A model generated the notes under the pieces. That model ran no database searches, was not told the origin of the DNA, and saw nothing but the letters and a program-made list of their open reading frames with translations. A stretch of DNA of 64,000 bases from NCBI RefSeq assembly GCF_014204625.1, contig NZ_JACHLU010000007.1, positions 62,001-126,000 of the forward strand. Direction: 5' to 3'. Below are positions 27,070 through 35,323 of this stretch, in pieces. This DNA is from Gillisella vitis (lineage in GTDB: Bacteria > Pseudomonadota > Alphaproteobacteria > Rhizobiales > Rhizobiaceae). The position numbers were made by a program, and so were the translations under genes. Each line of letters starts with the position of its first letter. Positions within the stretch are counted from its first letter, which is position 1.

Positions 27070-28461
27070 ATGACATCCACACGCATCGAGACCGACACCT
27101 TCGGCCCCATTGATGTTGCCAGTGATCGATATTGGGGCGCGCAGGCACAGCGCTCGCTTGGCAATTTCAGGATCGGTTGGGAAAAGCAACCTTTGCCAGT
27201 GGTGCGGGCACTGGGCATTGTCAAACAGGCCGCAGCACGCGCCAATATGGCGTTGGGCCAGCTGGATGCCAAAATTGGCGCGGTGATTGTGCAGGCGGCA
27301 CAAGAGGTCATCGACGGCAAGCTGAACGAACATTTTCCGCTGGTCGTGTGGCAGACCGGCTCCGGCACCCAATCCAACATGAATGCCAATGAAGTGATCT
27401 CCAACCGGGCCATTGAATTGCTGGGCGGCGTGATGGGCTCAAAAAAGCCTGTGCATCCGAACGACCACGTCAATATGAGCCAGTCCTCCAATGACACCTA
27501 TCCGACCGCCATGCACATTGCGGCGGCAGAATATGTTACCCATCACCTGCTCCCGGCCCTGAAGCATCTGCATGACGCGCTGGATGCCAAGGCCAAGGCC
27601 TTTGCCCATATCATCAAGATTGGCCGCACCCACACGCAGGATGCCACACCGCTGACACTGGGGCAGGAATTTTCCGGCTATGCCGCGCAGGTCGCGTCCT
27701 CCATAAAGCGGATCGAACTCACCCTGCCCGGCCTTTACGAACTGGCCCAAGGCGGCACTGCCGTCGGCACCGGGCTGAATGCCCCCATCGGCTTTGCCGA
27801 GAAAGTGGCCGAGGAAATCGCCTCCATCACCGGCCTGCCGTTTATCACCGCGCCCAACAAGTTTGAAGCGCTGGCCGCCCACGATGCCATGGTCTTTGCC
27901 CATGGTGCCATCAATGCCGCGGCTGCCGCCTGCTTCAAGATTGCCAATGACATCCGCTTCCTTGGCTCCGGCCCGCGCGCCGGTCTGGGCGAGCTGGCCC
28001 TTCCCGAAAACGAACCGGGATCCTCCATTATGCCGGGCAAGGTCAATCCAACCCAGTCCGAAGCGATGACGCAAGTGTGCGCCCATATCTTTGGCAACAA
28101 CGCCGCCATTACCTTTGCCGGTAGCCAGGGCCATTTTGAGCTGAACGTCTATAACCCGATGATGGCCTATAACTTCCTGCAATCGGTGCAATTGCTGGGC
28201 GATGCTGCGGTCTCGTTTACCGACAATTGCGTGGTGGGCATTGAGGCGCGCGAAGACAACATCAAGAAAGGCGTCGAAAACTCGCTGATGTTGGTCACCG
28301 CCCTCAACAGCAAGCTGGGCTATGACGCCTGCGCCAAAATTGCCAAGACCGCCCATAAGAATGGCACGACCTTGCGCGAAGAGGCAGTCGGCGGCGGTTA
28401 TCTGACCAACGAAGAGTTTGATGAATATGTCCGGCCGGAACTGATGATCGGGCCGAAGTAA
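27070..28461 (+). CDS. fumC: Class II fumarate hydratase
   Basis: A 463-residue oxygen-stable fumarase of the TCA cycle. The class signature [15 protein letters not shown] is present, along with [35 protein letters not shown] (catalytic region) and [21 protein letters not shown]. The ATG at 27070 follows GAGGAAAACAGTC and the [15 protein letters not shown] start is the normal N-terminus; upstream in-frame ATGs would add non-family residues. It is followed 130 bases later by an unrelated class I fumarase. Confidence 0.95.
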   Translation: MTSTRIETDTFGPIDVASDRYWGAQAQRSLGNFRIGWEKQPLPVVRALGIVKQAAARANMALGQLDAKIGAVIVQAAQEVIDGKLNEHFPLVVWQTGSGTQSNMNANEVISNRAIELLGGVMGSKKPVHPNDHVNMSQSSNDTYPTAMHIAAAEYVTHHLLPALKHLHDALDAKAKAFAHIIKIGRTHTQDATPLTLGQEFSGYAAQVASSIKRIELTLPGLYELAQGGTAVGTGLNAPIGFAEKVAEEIASITGLPFITAPNKFEALAAHDAMVFAHGAINAAAAACFKIANDIRFLGSGPRAGLGELALPENEPGSSIMPGKVNPTQSEAMTQVCAHIFGNNAAITFAGSQGHFELNVYNPMMAYNFLQSVQLLGDAAVSFTDNCVVGIEAREDNIKKGVENSLMLVTALNSKLGYDACAKIAKTAHKNGTTLREEAVGGGYLTNEEFDEYVRPELMIGPK

Positions 28462-28591
28462 AATCTGATTTTGCAGCGCAGGTGAAAAATCTTGCGCTGC
28501 ACACTCCAGTTTAGAATCGTTTGCAAATACCCCTTCGCGGGACTAGACGGACAGTCGGAAAATATATCGATCCGGCAAGAAAGGTCCTTTG

Positions 28592-30199
28592 ATGGCAGAC
28601 GATCTCTTTCCCCTTGGCGAAGACAATACCCCCTACCGCAAAATCACTTCGGATTACGTCTCGGTTGAGACCTTCAAGGGGCAGGAGATCCTGACCGTGG
28701 AGCCGGAGGGCCTTCGGCTGTTGGCTGAAACGGCGCTGTCCGACATCAACCATCTGTTGCGCCCCGGCCATCTCAAGCAGCTGGCCTCAATTCTGCAAGA
28801 CCCGGAAGCAACCGACAACGACCGTTTCGTGGCGTTTGATCTGCTGAAAAACGCCAATATCGCCGCTGGCGGCATTTTGCCCATGTGTCAGGACACCGGC
28901 ACCGCAATCGTGATGGGCAAGAAGGGCCGCAAGGTCTGGACCGATGGCGGCGATTATGAAGCCTTGGCCGCTGGCGTGCGCGACGCTTATGAGCGCAAGA
29001 ACCTGCGCTATTCGCAGCTTGCCCCCCTCAAGATGTTTGAGGAAAAGAACACCAAGACCAATCTGCCCGCCCAGATCGACATTTATGAAGAGGGCGAAGA
29101 CGCCTATAAGTTCCTCTTCATGGCCAAGGGCGGCGGCTCTGCCAACAAGACTTTCCTCTATCAGGGCACGCCTTCACTGCTGACCCATGACCGGATGATC
29201 GACTTTCTGAAAGACAAGATCCTGTCGCTGGGCACGGCAGCCTGTCCCCCCTATCATCTGGCCATTGTCATTGGTGGCCTGTCGGCTGAGATGAACCTGA
29301 AAACCGTGAAGCTGGCCTCTGCCCGCTATCTGGATAACCTGCCCACCGAAGGCTCTGAAAGCGGCCATGCTTTCCGCGATGTGGAGATGGAACAGGAAAT
29401 TCACAAACTCACCCAGTCCATGGGTGTTGGTGCGCAATTTGGCGGCAAGTATTTCTGTCATGATGTGCGGGTCATTCGCCTGCCGCGCCATGGCGCATCC
29501 TTGCCGATTGGCCTTGGTGTTTCCTGCTCCGCCGACCGTCAGGCCATGGGCAAGATTACCAAGGATGGTATTTTCATCGAGCAGCTGGAAGCCGATCCGT
29601 CGAAATACCTGCCGGAGATTGACGAGAGCGCCCTCTCCGCTTCCATGGTCAAAATTGATCTGAACCAGCCGATGAGCGACATTCTGGCCGAACTGAGCCA
29701 GCATCCGGTCAAAACCCGGCTGTCGCTGACCGGCACCATCATTGTTGCCCGCGATCTGGCCCACTCGAAAATCCGCGAACGGCTGGAAAAGGGCGAAGGA
29801 ATGCCCGATTACATGAAGAACCACCCAGTCTACTATGCCGGCCCTGCCAAGACGCCAACCGGCTTTGCCTCTGGCTCGTTTGGCCCCACCACGGCTGGCC
29901 GCATGGATAGTTACGTTGACCAGTTCCAGTCCTTTGGTGGCTCCATGATCATGCTGGCCAAGGGCAACCGCTCCCGCGCCGTGCGCGAGGCCTGCAAAAC
30001 CCATGGAGGCTTCTATCTCGGCTCCATTGGCGGCCCCGCAGCCCGCCTTGCGCAAGATTGCATCAAAAAAGTCGAGGTGCTGGAATACCCGGAACTGGGT
30101 ATGGAAGCCGTCTGGAAAATCGAGGTCGAAGACTTCCCCGCCTTTATCGTGACCGATGACAAGGGCAATGATTTCTTCCAGGAGTTCAATCTGGGATAG
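28592..30199 (+). CDS. Class I fumarate hydratase (iron-sulfur, oxygen-labile)
   Basis: A 535-residue single-chain class I fumarase carrying both the alpha and beta parts. The cluster-binding cysteines are expected in [18 protein letters not shown] (about 105), [16 protein letters not shown] and [15 protein letters not shown]. The C-terminal part, [29 protein letters not shown], is the beta-domain substrate site. AAAGG precedes the ATG. This enzyme does the same reaction as the adjacent FumC but with a 4Fe-4S cluster that oxygen destroys. A tartrate dehydratase-like specificity is less likely given the single-chain fumarase length. Confidence 0.92.
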   Translation: MADDLFPLGEDNTPYRKITSDYVSVETFKGQEILTVEPEGLRLLAETALSDINHLLRPGHLKQLASILQDPEATDNDRFVAFDLLKNANIAAGGILPMCQDTGTAIVMGKKGRKVWTDGGDYEALAAGVRDAYERKNLRYSQLAPLKMFEEKNTKTNLPAQIDIYEEGEDAYKFLFMAKGGGSANKTFLYQGTPSLLTHDRMIDFLKDKILSLGTAACPPYHLAIVIGGLSAEMNLKTVKLASARYLDNLPTEGSESGHAFRDVEMEQEIHKLTQSMGVGAQFGGKYFCHDVRVIRLPRHGASLPIGLGVSCSADRQAMGKITKDGIFIEQLEADPSKYLPEIDESALSASMVKIDLNQPMSDILAELSQHPVKTRLSLTGTIIVARDLAHSKIRERLEKGEGMPDYMKNHPVYYAGPAKTPTGFASGSFGPTTAGRMDSYVDQFQSFGGSMIMLAKGNRSRAVREACKTHGGFYLGSIGGPAARLAQDCIKKVEVLEYPELGMEAVWKIEVEDFPAFIVTDDKGNDFFQEFNLG

Positions 30200-30287
30200 A
30201 ATCAATAATACAATTCATCCTATGAGAGAAATTAGATTTCACCGTCCTGTGACACACTCTAAAGGACCGTGCGATAAGTAGAAAACC

Positions 30288-30319
30288 AAGCGGGCAGCCA
30301 TAATCTGCCCGCTTTTTTA
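30288..30319 (+). terminator. Terminator after the class I fumarase
   Basis: AAGCGGGCAG and CTGCCCGCTT pair around CCATAAT, followed by a run of T. It lies about 90 bases after the stop. Confidence 0.88.
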
Positions 30320-30400
30320 TTGCTAAAAAGACTAAAATAGCATTATTAAATTTTTTGGTAACGATTTCCGAATACTTCGTGCCGCTTGGTTCTTAAATAT

Positions 30401-30415
30401 TTAATGTTTATTTAA
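30401..30415. promoter_or_regulatory. CtrA-like box upstream of the diguanylate cyclase gene
   Basis: TTAATGTTTATTTAA matches TTAA-N7-TTAA, the consensus of the alphaproteobacterial cell-cycle regulator CtrA, 40 bases before the ATG. The surrounding sequence is AT-rich, so a chance match is possible. Confidence 0.5.
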
Positions 30416-30454
30416 TAATAATGATACGCAAAGATCAGACTGGTGGGAACAGCA

Positions 30455-31522
30455 ATGAACACGACATCAACTCCGAAAGCGCCGGGACTTGATATAGCGG
30501 CCCAAATTACATTTGCGATGCGCTCTATGGGGCTGCCTCCGCTTCCTCGCAACTATGAATTGTTTTATGAGGCTTATATTGGCTCCAATCCGGCCTTGAC
30601 GCGCAAGCTCGCCGCCCTTGGCAGTCAGGCTACACAGGCCGAGATTGATGTGATTGCGGAAGAATTCTTCGGCCACAACTCAAACCGGATCATCGAAAAT
30701 GCCCATTCGCGGCTGGTTTCTGAACTCGACAGCCTTGTGCGTCTGATGAAGCAGGAACAAAGTTCGCTGGAGACGTACAACAAACTGCTGGACGAAACAT
30801 CAGCCCGCATCAACGCCAAGAGCATGGCAAGCGTTGATCTGCTGCGCAATGCCATTCAGATTCTGACACTGGCAACCGGCGACACCATGGCCCATGGTGA
30901 AAAAACCGCCGAAAGCTTCAACCAGAAATCTCTTGAAATGGAAACCGTGCGCCGGGAACTGGATGAATACAAGCGGATTGCCAATACGGATTCCCTGACA
31001 CGTCTGGCCAATCGCCGCGCTTTTGATGAAAAGCTTGCAGGACTTTTCAGCTACCCGACAAACCTGTCGAAAGCTGCACTGGTGCTGATTGATGTCGACC
31101 ACTTCAAGCGCATCAACGACACATTTGGCCATCCGGTTGGCGACAAGATTCTTGCAACCGTTGCCAGTGTCATTCGCTCCAACGCGCCGCGTGAGGCATT
31201 TGTGGCCCGTGCAGGTGGAGAGGAATTTGCCATCATCCTTGAAGGTTCGATTGATGAGGATCTTCATGCCATGTGTGAGCGTATCCGCATCAATCTGGAA
31301 AGCACGCCGTTTCGAAACTCGCGCACAGGCGTCAATTACGGCCCGATCACGGCATCGATTGGCTATTCGACCGCTGCCAACTGCCAGGATCCGGGTGAGC
31401 TTTACAGCCGAAGCGACATTGCTCTTTATTGCGCCAAAAACGCCGGACGCAATTGCAGCCGCGCATTTGAGGCGGGAATGCGCAAGGAGTTCAACAAGAA
31501 CTGGCTGCTTTACAAGGGATAG
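30455..31522 (+). CDS. Diguanylate cyclase (GGDEF domain) without visible sensor or I-site
   Basis: A 355-residue cytoplasmic protein that would make cyclic di-GMP. The N-terminal helical half (about 1-180) has no membrane segment and no recognised PAS or GAF domain. The C-terminal GGDEF domain starts at DSLTRLANRRAFDEKL, with LIDVDHFKRINDTFGHPVGD as the metal and base site and ARAGGEEFAI as the signature loop. The RxxD inhibitory site that normally lies just before the loop is not present (the stretch reads PREAFVARA), so allosteric product inhibition through it is unlikely. The ATG at 30455 follows GGTGGGAACAGC. Confidence 0.9.
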   Translation: MNTTSTPKAPGLDIAAQITFAMRSMGLPPLPRNYELFYEAYIGSNPALTRKLAALGSQATQAEIDVIAEEFFGHNSNRIIENAHSRLVSELDSLVRLMKQEQSSLETYNKLLDETSARINAKSMASVDLLRNAIQILTLATGDTMAHGEKTAESFNQKSLEMETVRRELDEYKRIANTDSLTRLANRRAFDEKLAGLFSYPTNLSKAALVLIDVDHFKRINDTFGHPVGDKILATVASVIRSNAPREAFVARAGGEEFAIILEGSIDEDLHAMCERIRINLESTPFRNSRTGVNYGPITASIGYSTAANCQDPGELYSRSDIALYCAKNAGRNCSRAFEAGMRKEFNKNWLLYKG

Positions 31523-31573
31523 AGAGGTATTGTCCCGCACCTTGACGATTACCGCACTCGAAGCCTGCTATAA

Positions 31574-31951
31574 TCAGGGCCTGTCGCGCGTCAGACCTTT
31601 GGCTTCAAGGTCGCGCAAATAACCGGCAAACATCTCCTCGCCTTTCTCACCAAGCTCACGCAGGTAATTCCAGGTAAAAATGCCCGTGTCGTGGCCATCA
31701 TCAAACGCAATCCGAACGGCATAATTGCCAGTGGCAACCATGTTTGCAATCATGACGTTACGCTTGCCCGGCACCGTTATTTTCTGCCCCGGCCCGTGGC
31801 CCTGCACCTCGGCGGACGGAGACAGAACCCGCAGCATTTCGGCTGGCAAGACATAGCTTCTGCCTTCAGCATTGACGGTATCGCCAAAGACGACCGTTAA
31901 CAGTCGACGATCAGACGACACCTTCAATTCGCTTGGCCAAACCTCGGACAT
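31574..31951 (-). CDS. DUF971 (gamma-butyrobetaine hydroxylase-like N-terminal domain) protein
   Basis: A 125-residue single-domain DUF971 protein: WPSELKVSSDRRLLTVVFGD, YVLPAEMLRVLSPSAEVQGHG, VMIANMVATGNYAVRIAFDDGHDTGIFTWNYLRELG. The same domain occurs at the N-terminus of gamma-butyrobetaine hydroxylases, and free versions have been linked to iron-sulfur or molybdenum cofactor contexts. Here it is divergent from moaA, 137 bases away, which agrees with that association. The ATG at 31951 has GGGAGGTAACCAG upstream. The biochemical role is not established. Confidence 0.85.
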   Translation of the reverse strand: MSEVWPSELKVSSDRRLLTVVFGDTVNAEGRSYVLPAEMLRVLSPSAEVQGHGPGQKITVPGKRNVMIANMVATGNYAVRIAFDDGHDTGIFTWNYLRELGEKGEEMFAGYLRDLEAKGLTRDRP

Positions 31952-32088
31952 CTGGTTACCTCCCACTGTATAAAAACGTCATGTGACATAAACGGCAGAC
32001 GGATCAAGCACAAGGCATCATAACACTCATCGCAGAACGGCCATTGCTTGACTAAACCCCAGTTCGGCCCCAAATACAGGCGTGTCAA

Positions 32089-33150
32089 ATGGAGAACACC
32101 GTGGATTACAAGCCCGGCCTTTTCGATAGTGCCAACCGGATCAGCCCCGATGATGGGCCGATGATGGACCCCTTTGGCCGTGCTGTGACCTATCTTCGCG
32201 TGTCGGTTACAGACAGATGTGACTTCCGCTGCACCTATTGCATGGCAGAAAACATGAATTTTCTGCCGAAAAAGGATCTGCTGACGCTGGAAGAACTGGA
32301 TCGGCTCTGTTCGGCCTTTATTGCCAAAGGCGTGCGCAAGCTGCGCCTCACCGGCGGCGAGCCGCTGGTCCGCAAGAACATCATGTTTTTGATCAGAAGT
32401 CTTTCGCGGCATTTGCACAGTGGTCATCTGGAAGAATTGACCCTGACCACCAACGGCTCACAGCTTGGCCGTTATGCGCGTGAGCTTGCCGATGCCGGAG
32501 TGCGGCGCATCAATGTATCGCTTGATACGCTGGATCAGGACAAGTTTCGCACCATTACCCGTTGGGGTGATTTGAACCGCGTGATGGACGGCATTGATGC
32601 CGCGCAGGCAGCAGGCATTAAGATCAAGCTCAATGCTGTGGCGCTCAAAGGCTTTAACGAAGACGAAATTCCGCAGCTTTTACGCTTTGCCCATGGACGC
32701 GGCATGGATTTGACGCTGATCGAAACCATGCCAATGGGCGAGATTGATGAAGACCGCACGGATCAGTATTTGCCACTCTCGACCGTGCGCCAAAGGCTTT
32801 CCGAAGACTTCACGCTGACAGATCTTGACTATCGCACGGGCGGCCCTGCCCGCTATGTGCAGGTTCAGGAAACCGGCGGCACGCTCGGCTTCATCACCCC
32901 CATGACCCATAATTTCTGCGAGAGCTGCAACCGCGTGCGCCTGACCTGTACCGGCACGCTTTACATGTGTCTTGGCCAGAATGATGCCGCCGATCTTCGC
33001 TCCGTGCTTCGCTCCAGCGACGACAATGCCATGCTGTCCGTCAGCATTGACGAGGCCATAACCCGCAAGCCCAAAGGCCATGACTTCATCATTGACCGCA
33101 CCACCAGACGCCCGGCAGTGTCACGCCACATGAGCGTAACCGGCGGCTGA
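32089..33150 (+). CDS. moaA: GTP 3',8-cyclase (molybdenum cofactor synthesis, radical SAM)
   Basis: A 353-residue radical SAM enzyme for the first step of molybdopterin synthesis, from GTP. The N-terminal cluster motif is CDFRCTYC (about 44-51). The second, C-terminal 4Fe-4S cluster cysteines are in [19 protein letters not shown]. The protein ends in the two glycines (SVTGG) that MoaA needs for activity. GTG 32101 with GGAGAACACC just before it is a real alternative start, giving four fewer residues. Confidence 0.96.
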   Translation: MENTVDYKPGLFDSANRISPDDGPMMDPFGRAVTYLRVSVTDRCDFRCTYCMAENMNFLPKKDLLTLEELDRLCSAFIAKGVRKLRLTGGEPLVRKNIMFLIRSLSRHLHSGHLEELTLTTNGSQLGRYARELADAGVRRINVSLDTLDQDKFRTITRWGDLNRVMDGIDAAQAAGIKIKLNAVALKGFNEDEIPQLLRFAHGRGMDLTLIETMPMGEIDEDRTDQYLPLSTVRQRLSEDFTLTDLDYRTGGPARYVQVQETGGTLGFITPMTHNFCESCNRVRLTCTGTLYMCLGQNDAADLRSVLRSSDDNAMLSVSIDEAITRKPKGHDFIIDRTTRRPAVSRHMSVTGG

Positions 33151-33244
33151 CAGAAGAAATCTATGCCTTTGCAGGGTTGGATTTTCTGCGTATGAGAGGT
33201 TGCACGCCCGGCGCGAAATTGGATACGCAGAAAGCAATCATCCC

Positions 33245-34126
33245 ATGGCTTTGACCAGAAACATGAAAGGCGCATTGTTCATGGCATGTGCCATGGCAGG
33301 CTTTACCATCAATGATGCGCTGGCCAAATCCGTGACGCAACAGGCCAGTGTCGGCCAGATCATGTTTATCCGTGGTGCTCTGGCCTCCCTGCTGATCTAT
33401 CTGGTTGCACGGCGTGCAGGTGCTGCCATGTCTTTCAGCCTGCTGCGTGATCCCTTGATCATGATCCGTGTGGTCTGCGAAATGCTCGGCTCCCTCACCT
33501 ATCTGACGGCCCTTTCACTGATTCCTCTGGCCAATGCCGCGGCAATTCTTCAATCCCTGCCCTTGGCTGTCACGCTGGGCGCGGCGGTGTTTTTGCGAGA
33601 GCCTGTCGGCTGGCGGCGATGGGCGGCCATTCTGGTTGGTTTCATTGGGGTGATGGTCATCATTCGCCCCGGCGTGGAGGGTTTTACGGTGTCGGCACTC
33701 TATGTTCTGGGCAGCGTGTTTTTTGCCGCCACCCGCGACCTGGTCACAACCCGGATCAATCTGGCCACACCCACCATTGTCGTCACCCTGCTCACCGCAA
33801 TCGGCAACGCTGTGGCAGGCGCACTTCTCATTCCTGCGCAAGGCGGATGGCAACCCGTTTCCCTGAGCATGTTTGCCGTGTTGCTTGCCGCAGCCGTGAT
33901 GCTGTTTGCCGGCTATCAAAGTGTGATTCTGGCAATGCGAACCGGCGAAATCTCTTTTATCGCCCCCTTCCGCTATTCCAGTATGCTCTGGGCCATCGGT
34001 CTCGGCATCCTCGTTTTCCACGATTGGCCTGATCCTGTCATGCTTGCGGGCATGGCCATTGTGGTGCTCTCCGGCCTTTATACATTCCACCGGGAGCGCC
34101 AAAGAAAAATCACGGCACAAACATGA
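33245..34126 (+). CDS. EamA/DMT family transporter
   Basis: A 293-residue inner-membrane protein with ten predicted segments in two EamA halves. The first half runs from FMACAMAGFTINDALAKS to RLALxx-like GFIGVMVIIRPG, and the second starts at VLGSVFFAATRDLVTTR. It would export or import small metabolites; the substrate cannot be predicted. Its stop overlaps the mobA start by four bases (ATGA). Placement between moaA and mobA raises, but does not show, a link to cofactor metabolism. Confidence 0.85.
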   Translation: MALTRNMKGALFMACAMAGFTINDALAKSVTQQASVGQIMFIRGALASLLIYLVARRAGAAMSFSLLRDPLIMIRVVCEMLGSLTYLTALSLIPLANAAAILQSLPLAVTLGAAVFLREPVGWRRWAAILVGFIGVMVIIRPGVEGFTVSALYVLGSVFFAATRDLVTTRINLATPTIVVTLLTAIGNAVAGALLIPAQGGWQPVSLSMFAVLLAAAVMLFAGYQSVILAMRTGEISFIAPFRYSSMLWAIGLGILVFHDWPDPVMLAGMAIVVLSGLYTFHRERQRKITAQT

Positions 34127-34761
34127 TCAACATTGGCCGCCCCACGCCATCAAACCTGCCCGCCGTCATCCTCGCGGGCGGATTGTCGCGCCGGATGGGA
34201 CACTCCAAGGCAACGACACATCTGGCAGGTAAGCCAATGCTGGATCACATCATTGAACGACTTTTGCCGCAGGTGAGCGCCCTTGCCATCAACAGTCATG
34301 ATGGCACGCTTCATGCAGATCTGCCGCATATTGCCGATGCAATGCCTGAGCACCCCGGCCCGCTCGCAGGCATTGCTGCCGCCATGCGCTTTGCCCGTCA
34401 CACCTCACAAGCGCGCCATGTGCTCACCGCTCCGGTGGATACGCCCTTCCTTCCCCATGATCTTGGCAAACACCTTTGCAGCGCCTTGCAGACCGATGAC
34501 AGCATTGTGCTGGCACGCTCCGGCGGGCGCACTCACCCGGTTGTCGGCTTATGGCCAACCAGCCTCGAGGACCAGATCATCGCATGGCTGGAGGTGCCTC
34601 AAAACCGCAAGCTGATGGTCTTTTTGCAAAACCTGCCCGTAATCGAAGTCGATTTTGCCGAAATCGACACCGCAATCGGGCCACTCGATCCGTTTTTCAA
34701 CGTCAACACGCCCGACGATCTCGCACGGGCTGAACTGTATCTCAAAGCGCTGCCATCATGA
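34123..34761 (+). CDS. mobA: Molybdenum cofactor guanylyltransferase
   Basis: A 212-residue nucleotidyltransferase that joins GMP to molybdopterin, giving MGD for DMSO-reductase-family enzymes. The glycine-rich nucleotide site is ILAGGLSRRMGHSKA (about 16-30), AGKPMLDHII follows, and the metal-site region is LTAPVDTPFLP. FFNVNTPDDLARAE near the end is family-typical. It overlaps both neighbours by four bases, so translation of the three genes is coupled. Confidence 0.94.
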   Translation: MINIGRPTPSNLPAVILAGGLSRRMGHSKATTHLAGKPMLDHIIERLLPQVSALAINSHDGTLHADLPHIADAMPEHPGPLAGIAAAMRFARHTSQARHVLTAPVDTPFLPHDLGKHLCSALQTDDSIVLARSGGRTHPVVGLWPTSLEDQIIAWLEVPQNRKLMVFLQNLPVIEVDFAEIDTAIGPLDPFFNVNTPDDLARAELYLKALPS

Positions 34762-35279
34762 CAAAACCCCGTATTTTTGGCATTTCAGGCTGGAAAAACG
34801 CAGGCAAGACCGGCCTGACCGTACGTCTGGTGGAGGAATTCACCCGGCGCGGGTATAGCGTTTCCACCATCAAACACGCTCACCATGATTTTGATATTGA
34901 TAAGCAGGGAGCCGACAGCTATCGGCACCGGCAAGCCGGGGCGCAGGAAGTGGCTATTGTCTCTGGTACGCGATTTGCCATCATGCATGAGCTGCGCGGC
35001 GCACAAGAACCCTCGCTTGCAGATATTCTGCCACGCTTGGCCCCTTGCGATCTGTTGCTGATTGAGGGCTACAAGCGCGAAGCCATCCCGAAAATCGAGG
35101 TGCGGCGGCTGCAAGCCAATCAACACACACCCCTCTTTCCGCAAGATCCGTATATTATGGCCATTGCCGCCGATCACCCGGTTGAGGCCAGCTCAATTCC
35201 GGTTTTTGATCTGAACGATACCGGGGCCATTGCCGATTTCATTGCCACCACAACCGGCTTGTCCAGACACAGCGCATAA
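34758..35279 (+). CDS. mobB: Molybdopterin-guanine dinucleotide biosynthesis adaptor protein
   Basis: A 173-residue GTP-binding protein assisting MobA. The P-loop is GWKNAGKTGLT (about 10-20). TIKHAHHDFDIDKQGADSYRHRQAGA and LLIEGYKREAIPKIEV are the standard MobB motifs. ATG overlaps the mobA stop (ATGA). The stop is followed at once by a terminator. Confidence 0.94.
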   Translation: MTKPRIFGISGWKNAGKTGLTVRLVEEFTRRGYSVSTIKHAHHDFDIDKQGADSYRHRQAGAQEVAIVSGTRFAIMHELRGAQEPSLADILPRLAPCDLLLIEGYKREAIPKIEVRRLQANQHTPLFPQDPYIMAIAADHPVEASSIPVFDLNDTGAIADFIATTTGLSRHSA

Positions 35280-35281
35280 AA

Positions 35282-35307
35282 AAACCGCCGGATCGCTCCG
35301 GCGGTTT
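35282..35307. terminator. Bidirectional terminator between mobB and the OmpA-family gene
   Basis: AAACCGCCGGA and TCCGGCGGTTT form an 11-base stem around TCGC, with A-rich sequence on the mobB side. It separates convergent genes. Confidence 0.85.
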
Positions 35308-35323
35308 CCATCAAAATCGCACC

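Noticed and set aside
27439..30205. Long open frames on the minus strand opposite fumC and the class I fumarase (over 300 codons each)
   Set aside because: They are mirror frames caused by codon bias of the two well-recognised enzymes; their products show no family motifs and no ribosome sites.
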